From Trichaptum fuscoviolaceum (Eukaryota; Basidiomycota; Agaricomycetes; Hymenochaetales; Trichaptaceae), in NCBI GenBank assembly GCA_910574455.1, contig CAJSYZ010000008.1, positions 186,001 through 250,000 on the forward strand: DNA of 64,000 bases, in the 5' to 3' direction. Every line of letters begins with the position of its first letter. The stretch's first letter is position 1. The translations under genes were made by a program, and so were the position numbers. Positions 56,770 through 64,000 of this stretch are shown piece after piece. Under the pieces are notes generated by a model. It saw nothing but the letters and a program-made list of their open reading frames with translations. It had not been told where the DNA came from and made no database searches.

Positions 56770-58065
56770 CCCTTGGGTGCCTGTGTGGCACGTCCATGTC
56801 CAGCGCCCTCATTCATTGATTCCATCTCGATGACAGAAAGGGCAAGTTGTCAAGTTTAAATAGTTATGAGAAACAAATGCCGAACAAGGTAGCAGATGGA
56901 AGATGGCAACATCTTCAGACGACTTCAAGTTTGTTGAGTCGGTCGGTTTCGGTCCCGGCGGCTTCCGGGACTCCGAGTCGGATTCGGATGACGTAATCTA
57001 GTTCTACATAAATGGCAATCAATGAGTCGCGTCCGCCTTTGATCGGTACCAACACCTCAAAATACCTGTTCCATATCTCCTATCACTGTTCTGAACTTCC
57101 GTGGGACCATAACTTGAGAAAGTGATGCCATATTGTCTACAGTCAGTACCCGCTTGGCTTTTACATTGCAACATATAGAGACTTCGCTGCTGCTCGAAGT
57201 TCGAACATCAACCAGATCAACGATTCTCTTATCTTCGAGTATTTTGGGATCATGCGGGAGAAAACAGCTATTCTAATCAGCCACAAGAGCGCGGTATCTT
57301 CAATTCTCTTTCATCTGCGAAAAATCCTCCTGTGACAAGAGCCCCAGATCTCCAGTATTACGTCTGATGATAGCGAGCGCTGTTCTTCGAATTATCACGG
57401 TTCCGATAGTATTTCTATATCCTGATACACCATTATGAGTGCTAAACGGCTTGCTTAGATATCGATACTCTGGTAGCGGTCTACTGGAAAAGAAAGACAT
57501 CCACCGGTCTATCTGTCAGAACCAAACTTAACTCCCCGCTATCGCTCTCTCAACATTAGTGAAATTTCCTGTGGTGCTGAGTGTTGAGCTTTTATCTGCG
57601 AAATTTACAAGCTTTGTATGTCCTCGGAACCTATCCATTACCTCGGAAATAGATGAAGTGGAGCTCTAAAGTAAGTGTGAGTTCCCGCTGGCATATGCAA
57701 ATTATCTGAACTGGTTTGCGAATTGATGTTCATCACTTTAGAAGACACAGCAATATACATAAATCAGGTGCGCCCTTATTTACATCTCGATCAATGTACA
57801 AATGACCTTGTGGATTGAATTTGTGATTGGATTCTTTTAGGTCAATGGGATGTAAGGTCAAGGATATTTTAGAATATGATCAAGCTTTTCGGGAAGCTAC
57901 AGGCGGCATGGTTATGGTCGGATATCCATACTGAAGGAGAATTTGGGAGCTCACTACGTCCATTCGACGTAGGTACGTGATTCGTGTGACTTCTCATATA
58001 AAGTCAATTGAGTAACACTCTTCCGAGTCCAGGGCCTCTGAAACAATCACAGATTCCCCTCGCCT
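56770..58065. other. no gene recognised between TIR element and R8
   Basis: Contains one short plus-strand frame (56,903-57,001) of 32 codons, listed in findings. The rest is A/T-rich with no supported gene. Confidence 0.4.
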
Positions 58066-59424
58066 ATGGATCCCACATTCCCCCTCGTCCCGATCGCAAG
58101 CGCACTAGCATGCGTCCTCATCCTCATACCTTTGATTCACTTACTCAGCGGACCATGGAATACCGGTGTTTGTATGTTCGGAGTATGGGTGTTTCTTGTT
58201 GGAGTTGCAACATGTGTCAAAACTTCGCTTTTTTCGGATAATGTCAATGATAAGGCACCTATCTGGTGCGACATAGGTGAGCGTTACTTTCATGGAGCCT
58301 CGATGTCCTTGATGCAGTACTGACATTAGCTTGCAGTGACTCACCTGAACATCTGCTCTCAAGTTGCGGTTCCTGCATGTGGACTGGTGATCACCCGGCG
58401 TCTCTACAAAATCGTCCGGCTTAGAGATGTTATTGAGTCGAAACGCTGGGTGGGTAGTTCTATTTCAGATGAGTAATGTCTTCTGACAAAAGGCGCTAGA
58501 AACGCATTGGTTTCATCTTTGAGATATTTCTTTGTGTCGTGCTTCCCTTCATAATGGCTGGGCTTTGTGAGTGACGGAGGCCCTTCTTCTTTACTATTTC
58601 TCACATTCGTGCAGACTATATTGTGCAAGGAGTACGTTACCAGATAATAGAGGAGATAGGGTGTGAAACCTCTGTAGTAACGTCCGGGGTAGCATTCATT
58701 CTGGTTGACATGTGGCATATTGTATTGCCGTCTATTTCAATGCTCTTCTACTCGCGTAAGTCCATTCTATTTCCTCTTAGATACTTGTGATTGCTAATAT
58801 TTAGTTTTACAGCCTTCATCTTATGGGCAATCTATCGGCACAGAAAAGAATCATCCGAGTTTATTGGAAGTAACAGACTCGTATCTACAAGCGATTTCTA
58901 CAGACTCTTTGCATTGGGCTGTTTCGACATTGTGCTAACCCTACCTCTTGGCATTATCAACGTCGTGTCAAGCTTCCTTCAAGGGGGCCCATCCGCTATT
59001 CCCATCCAGTTCTATCCGGGATGGACGTTTATACACACAAACTGGGGCCCTGACTTCATCCCGAAAAAGGTATGGATCACATATGGATTCTGGGACCAGT
59101 TCTCGGTGCACTGGGGTGAATGGATCAATCCACTCTTGGCTTTGATTTTCTTCACATTATTCGGGATTTCCAAGGACAACCGCACGTTTTATCGACGCAT
59201 TTTGCTAAAGGTATTTCGAGCGCCCATAAATTCGAAGGATGAGACATCAGTCATCGTATTTCAATCTGGAAATACCCAACAAACATCGGCTGATCCTTCT
59301 TCGTAAGTTAATTGTCATTATTCGTAGAAACTGCTTCTGATAAATGCCATTTAGTTCTGAGGTGGAGGTTTTCGACCATTTCAAGCCTGCGAAGTCCGAT
59401 CAATCGACTTTATCGAAGACGTAA
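58066..59424 (+). CDS. STE3-type pheromone receptor-like GPCR (R8), divergent member
   Basis: Exons 58066-58276, 58337-58449, 58500-58566, 58615-58755, 58813-59302 and 59355-59424 give 363 aa in continuous frame. The same intron positions as R1-R7 place it in the family, but the sequence is the most diverged: MDPTFPLVPIASALACVL, NDKAPIWCDI, LVITRRLYKIVRL, YYIVQGVRYQIIEEIGC, DFYRLFALGCFDIVLTLPLG, GEWINPLLALIFFTLFGI. The last exon is 70 nt rather than 25-28 and encodes EVEVFDHFKPAKSDQSTLSK, replacing the QAD-type ending. It could be the ancestral or functionally distinct member. Confidence 0.9.
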
Positions 59425-60127
59425 GCACTCGCAACTCACCAGAGTCAATGTTTCTTACTAAAGAAAAGGTCCCATGAAATCGTTTGAGAGGAGCAATCAC
59501 AAACAATAACTTTGTGTCATTTCTTGCATGTTTATTGTCCTTCGGCTGCTCAAACTCTCACTGTAATTATTGAGCTTTTGATCATTTGAATATATATGAG
59601 CCACATTATAGAGCGTCACGGTCTTAACAGACGCAGAGGACTGAAAATTCGAGACCTGGAGTTGAACGTGGCTTGGAAACTTGAGCCAAGTTGAGCGGCA
59701 AGCTTGTTCTGCCGATGCCGCCGCATGCTTTGAGTTTGGCAACTTGAACTCGAGCGCAGCCGGTCGGCGGCGTGCCGCGGAGGCACTCAGGACTTCGGCA
59801 ATTTATCGGCAAGGTACACCGGTGCACGCCTTCAACATCGTAACAATACCATACGTACTAGAAACCTACCTTAGCTTATTTAAACATCACGGTCCTACTC
59901 TAATCTGAATAATGCTGTCGCTGCAGTCAAGCGAGCAAAGAAAAGTAACTCTGAAAATAGAATGTAGACCAGCCCTACTAGTAATTACTAATAATAGAGC
60001 AGTATTAAGGATCCGTGCGAGACGGTAAATGGAGTCATCTTCTCCCATCAACACGAGGCTCCGCCTATAAATTCAATGGGTACCGACGTGCTATGTATCT
60101 TCAATTCAATCTAGGGCTGCTACGGTG
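59425..60127. other. intergenic; TATA box at 60,066-60,072
   Basis: Non-coding. TATAAAT at 60,066 lies ~62 bp before the ATG of the next gene and is a plausible core promoter. Confidence 0.45.
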
Positions 60128-62026
60128 ATGAACAAACCAGAGGTTCTTGTTGCACTTCTTCATGAAAGTATTCTTTCTCGAGCAACTTCCCGCAACAAAA
60201 CCTCTGGTGATAGTACCGAAATCCCTTCCAGTTCAGCTCCGAACAGGAGCGGAACTATACGGTCGACTCTCTCTGTCATTCATGTCGATACCGCTGCTTT
60301 AGCTGCTCGAAACGCGCCACAAAACCTGTCAAGAAACGAGAGCAACCAGCTTGTCCTCGACTCCTTAAGAGCAGCCATCACGTTCGCAGTCACTTCACCA
60401 TCCCATTCCCCTGCAGAACGTGCAGCCCACCTGAATGAGTGTCTAGATTCCTTTACTTCATCTTGTACGCTAGGACAGAAGGAATTTGACCGGGTCCTTA
60501 GTGAGACTCTTCCTGCAATAGGAATGACGGCTCTGGAATACGAGATTTTCCGATGGGATCCTATCTGGGAGGAGGACTATGGAACCTTGGAGCTCTCAGT
60601 CACTCATTCGGAGATCGGTACTGGTCTCGAGGCGGTCAAATTCATAATCGACCACTGGATTCCTCAATCTACGGACCATACTCACTGGCGGAAACTCATG
60701 GATCTCGTTCGAAGGGCATGCCTCTACCGAACGCGTGGTGTTTCAGACCACGAGATTCTGCAATTAGACGAGGATGTTGCCAATAAACTGCTACAGCGGA
60801 TATCCCGCGTCGTGCTGGCTAGGTTATCCAATACAAACGACGATCTTGTGGTAACCAGCCCGGGAGACATCACTATGTCTTGCAGCCAAGCGGAATACAC
60901 CATTTCGCTGACTTCGTCCCAGAATATCGTAGCAAAGAAGGGAAAATCCACTACGTTGCGTCCGATATCCGGCCATCTCTCTGATGGCGATGAGTTTACC
61001 GCTCTTATATCTCTACCGCACTTCGACGCTTCTCTTAGGGATGTTGCTATCCATGCTGCGAGCCTTCACCATCCTCGCCGACCCAATAATCTACCCACAG
61101 AGCATCCGAGTAGACCAGCGACTCGTCATCGAAGTACTTCATCTCTCCTTTCCGGTAACCAAAACCACCACCTTACCCGGAGGCAAACCCACAAAATCAA
61201 CCTTGATCGCCCTCGAAGGAGTGACTTGCAGAGGCTACTATATGATCACCATCTCTCCTCCGCAAGGCTTCGGGTTAAGGCAACATCGTCTCCAGCGCAG
61301 AGTTCCCCTCCAGTTTACCCGGAAGCACCGCAGATATTCGAAACATCATTTAATAGCGCAGCATTGCGTGTTGAGTTCATTGGAGGTGCACGGCTATGGG
61401 CGCTTGATGTCGGGAAACGCACTATGACGCTAGCAGTGATCGGTGGTGTTTCCGGACGAGACTCAAGACACGGGCAAGCTACATCCTCCAATGAAGATAC
61501 CCTCGTTGCATATCCGGAAATCAGGATCGTGCCCTTGTTGCAAACCGGCATCGAACCTGTATTCACATTTACGCCCATCGAAATCCGACATGCGAAGACC
61601 CACACCACGTCACGGTCTATTTCGGACTACTTTTCGTCGACGCCAGCCTTCAGTGGACGCCAACACGAGGAATTATTGGGCTCAATAAATAGCTTCGATG
61701 ACCATCGTCTTCTCCAGGATGATGGGGCCTTGCTGCTCGAACTTCGTGTCAGGCTCAAGAAGGCAGCTTCAATTTCGAGGGCCTGCAAGGTGATTGCTCG
61801 AACAGAGTCTGACTCCACAACGTCCAGGCGGGCTTCAGGGCCGTCAGGTTCTGAGAACACAGGGGAACCGAGCTATGGAGAAGAGCGCAGCGAAACTTCC
61901 TTTTCGTCTTATGATGAACTATCAATCCCTGATATGTTCTCCAGAGTCTCCAGTGAAACAGACTCTTGGATCAGCATTCACAACAATCAGGAGGCCATAA
62001 GCCATTCCTCCGATAACGAGACATGA
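60128..62026 (+). CDS. hypothetical protein, 632 aa, intronless
   Basis: A single ATG-to-TGA frame of 632 codons, much longer than chance, in a genome where other genes are intron-rich. No family is recognised. The N-terminal ~280 residues look globular (for example RVLSETLPAIGMTALEYEIF, DHWIPQSTDHTHWRKLMDL). Residues ~320-400 are rich in His/Arg/Pro/Ser, and the C-terminus is acidic/serine-rich (TSFSSYDELSIPDMF). Between ~61,070 and 61,310 another frame reads more protein-like (PQSIRVDQRLVIEVLHLSF), so an undetected shift pair or intron is possible there. It lies at the right border of the receptor array, same strand as R8. Confidence 0.65.
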   Translation: MNKPEVLVALLHESILSRATSRNKTSGDSTEIPSSSAPNRSGTIRSTLSVIHVDTAALAARNAPQNLSRNESNQLVLDSLRAAITFAVTSPSHSPAERAAHLNECLDSFTSSCTLGQKEFDRVLSETLPAIGMTALEYEIFRWDPIWEEDYGTLELSVTHSEIGTGLEAVKFIIDHWIPQSTDHTHWRKLMDLVRRACLYRTRGVSDHEILQLDEDVANKLLQRISRVVLARLSNTNDDLVVTSPGDITMSCSQAEYTISLTSSQNIVAKKGKSTTLRPISGHLSDGDEFTALISLPHFDASLRDVAIHAASLHHPRRPNNLPTEHPSRPATRHRSTSSLLSGNQNHHLTRRQTHKINLDRPRRSDLQRLLYDHHLSSARLRVKATSSPAQSSPPVYPEAPQIFETSFNSAALRVEFIGGARLWALDVGKRTMTLAVIGGVSGRDSRHGQATSSNEDTLVAYPEIRIVPLLQTGIEPVFTFTPIEIRHAKTHTTSRSISDYFSSTPAFSGRQHEELLGSINSFDDHRLLQDDGALLLELRVRLKKAASISRACKVIARTESDSTTSRRASGPSGSENTGEPSYGEERSETSFSSYDELSIPDMFSRVSSETDSWISIHNNQEAISHSSDNET

Positions 62027-62540
62027 ATGACTTCATATATAACACTGTAATATAGATGGATAAATAAACACATGTTAAAAGAGAGAAGTGCGTGGTATTG
62101 GAAACCACCTTGCAGTCGGAATCTACATACCTACGATTTGAGTCACTTCGCATCGATAACAACTACCTCATTCCTCCTACCCCTACCATGGAAATGGTCG
62201 CTAGAGGAGCCGCTTTCATCATGTTACCTGTCGCCTGGATCTTCAGAAGTCAGGGCCGGATCGTATTCGTAAGTGTTTAGGGCTTGGAAATGCCTGATCG
62301 AGCTACATGAAGCATCACCAAGCTGTATAAAACTCGTCTCCTTTGGAGTCGTGTTCTATAGCGTTCGAGGCATTGGCTGCAAAGGAAGGCAAATTTGTGT
62401 TCTTCTCTGCTAAGGATCGTGTCATTTAAAATCACTCTACTCTAGCGCAGAACTCATCACGGAACTCACCAAGTCACGAACCCCAACACTGTGCCTCAAT
62501 CGTCGCTCGTCTCAGATCACCCCGAACTCCTACTTCCACC
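62027..62540. other. intergenic
   Basis: No supported gene. The C/A-rich stretch before 62,541 (CAAGTCACGAACCCCAACAC, ACTCCTACTTCCACC) has the look of a fungal 5' untranslated leader. Confidence 0.4.
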
Positions 62541-62753
62541 ATGAACAAGGGATCGACCGCGACATCAATAGCCCGAGCCAAGGACAGCTTCAAAGACGAC
62601 GCCAAAGTCCAGGCTTCCGTGAGGAAATACCAGGCGGGCCTGCGCTCTTACACACTCTGTCAGCTGAATGATGCGAAGGCGAGTTCGAAAAAGAAGCAGA
62701 ACACGGCGTTGAAAGCGTACCTTTCAGGCGACGCCGCGGCGAGGAAAGGTTGA
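62541..62753 (+). CDS. small hypothetical protein or first exon, 70 aa
   Basis: The ATG follows a typical pyrimidine/adenine leader. The product is hydrophilic, Lys/Ala-rich and probably helical (KDSFKDDAKVQASVRKYQAG, CQLNDAKASSKKKQNTALKA), ending AARKG. No family recognised. The end near GGAAAGGTTGATATG contains a possible donor, so a further exon cannot be excluded. Confidence 0.4.
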   Translation: MNKGSTATSIARAKDSFKDDAKVQASVRKYQAGLRSYTLCQLNDAKASSKKKQNTALKAYLSGDAAARKG

Positions 62754-63395
62754 TATGAGAAATCTGTTCCACAGGACCTGAAGCTACCGTACGTTTAGAC
62801 ACTGAACTCTATGAAATCATTACAGCATGACCATGAACTGATTCATTTGATTTAGGGTCGGCGACCTGCTGTGTCCATTGCCCCTTGAACCCAATTTCTT
62901 AGCCGGCGACTAAAGGATCTGCCTCCTTCACTTTCTAAGGATTACCTACTAGGATAGATTGTCGTGCTGCGGGAGATAGACATTAGATAGATGCAAGACG
63001 GGGCGGTGTGATATGACATATATCCTACACAATTACTGTTGCAAGTACGGCATCCAATCTCCTGATAAGTTACACGGTCCGTGATACCGAGATAACTCTA
63101 AGCTGATGCAAGAAGAAATCAATCACCACAGCACTTTTGTTTAAACTATTTACAAGATTTTTTGTAGAAGTAGTTTAAACTACTTACGTGAGTTTGTGGA
63201 CTAATTTGAACTTATAAAAAGTAAATTATTATCAACAAGATTCGAACGACTAAACTTAAGGCCAAACAAGTGAAAACAATGATGCAATCATAACCACTCA
63301 TCCATTAGCCCTTCGACAAAATTTGAAAAGTGACCAATATTAGCTGCAACTTAAACTAGCCCGTGAGAACTTGTAGTCTTCTCCAGCCTGAGAAC
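62754..63395. other. no gene recognised
   Basis: A/T-rich sequence including the inverted pair GTTTAAACTATTTACAAG / TAGTTTAAACTACTTAC near 63,140-63,190. No coding evidence. Confidence 0.4.
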
Positions 63396-63404
63396 ACAGG
63401 CAAA

Positions 63405-63960
63405 TACCGGCACTGCCAGTGCCAGTCTCCTACACAGACCCTCCCGCGGTTCGGAAGAGGCCGAAGCCTCAGGGTCCATGTAAAGTTGAGGGGGACCCTT
63501 TCCTCCCGTCAGGGAGGGTCTGACATAAAACATTTTGCCGAGGCCCCGAGCATCGTCAGGGTCCATCGCCGACCACCATTCACCGTGGGAACGTCGGAGT
63601 GCGGGAACTTCGATAGTGGCACAGAGAGCTTTGTCAAATGATGCACCAGCTGGATCTTCTTGTTCAACTAACATATGCTATTCTATATTCTTAAACCCAT
63701 GTAGCTGGCATGCAAAACTCTGTGATTTCAATGAATTTATTTTTTAACCATGACATATGCTCAAGAATAATGTTCCCACGAAAACGGTGGGCGGGAGGTA
63801 AACCCTGACGATGTTCGGGGCCTCGGCAAAATGTTTTATGTCAGACCCTCCCTGACGGGAGGAAAGGGTCCCCCTCAACTTTACATGGACCCTGAGGCTT
63901 CGGCCTCTTCCGAACCGCGGGAGGGTCTGTGTAGGAGACTGTGCCAGTGCATGCTTGCCG
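63405..63960. mobile_element. foldback/MITE-like element with ~180 bp inverted arms
   Basis: 63,414-63,585 and 63,785-63,950 are nearly perfect reverse complements, sharing CTACACAGACCCTCCCGCGG, AGAGGCCGAAGCCTCAGGGT, GGGGGACCCTTTCCTCCCGT and AAAACATTTTGCCGAGGCCC. The ~200 bp loop is non-coding. The GC-rich arms stand out in an A/T-rich setting. No transposase is present. Confidence 0.85.
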
Positions 63961-64000
63961 GAGAGTGCTAAAGTCCTCAAAACTTTTCATCCCTGAGTCC

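Overview
The window is eukaryotic and almost certainly from a filamentous basidiomycete of the Agaricomycetes. The genes have many ~45-60 bp GT-AG introns, there is a KDZ (Kyakuja-Dileera-Zisupton) transposase with a CxC2-type cysteine cluster, and the dominant content is a cluster of STE3-type (fungal class D GPCR) pheromone receptors. No species can be named from the sequence alone. Exon coordinates below were worked out by hand from splice signals and reading frame.

Layout. 1-6.3 kb: a truncated Spt5-like elongation-factor gene (-) and a multi-exon KDZ transposase gene (+), separated by a ~160 bp palindromic element. 7.3-30 kb: left receptor arm, four STE3-like genes all on the minus strand (R1-R4). 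They are interrupted by a decayed protein-kinase gene (11-12.2 kb) and a chimera of coatomer-beta' and TFIIF-alpha fragments (12.5-14.6 kb). 30-36 kb: no recognisable conserved gene. 36-59.4 kb: right receptor arm, four STE3-like genes all on the plus strand (R5-R8; R6 is a pseudogene). This arm is interrupted by a chimera of Clf1, alpha-1,3-glucan synthase and TFIIF-alpha fragments (39.4-43.9 kb), a foldback element (44.1-44.8 kb) and a ~3 kb TIR element carrying a broken aspartic-protease fragment (53.75-56.77 kb). 60-64 kb: an intronless 632-codon gene of unknown function, a small ORF and another foldback element.

The eight receptors share one gene model: exon lengths 211 / 113+67 / 141 / ~490-523 / 25-28 nt, with R8 having a 70 nt last exon. 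The predicted proteins are 351-374 aa with short tails, and five of the eight end in a QAD-x-(L/M)-A motif. Read by eye on both strands, the regions between receptors gave no convincing CaaX pheromone precursor. The array may therefore be an expanded, partly non-mating STE3-like family, or part of a PR (mating-type B) locus whose pheromone genes lie outside or escaped detection. One intron is lost in R1 and apparently exonised in R4 and R6. Around and between the receptors lie gene-fragment-carrying elements and repeated non-receptor modules, consistent with a recombination-poor, duplication-prone locus.
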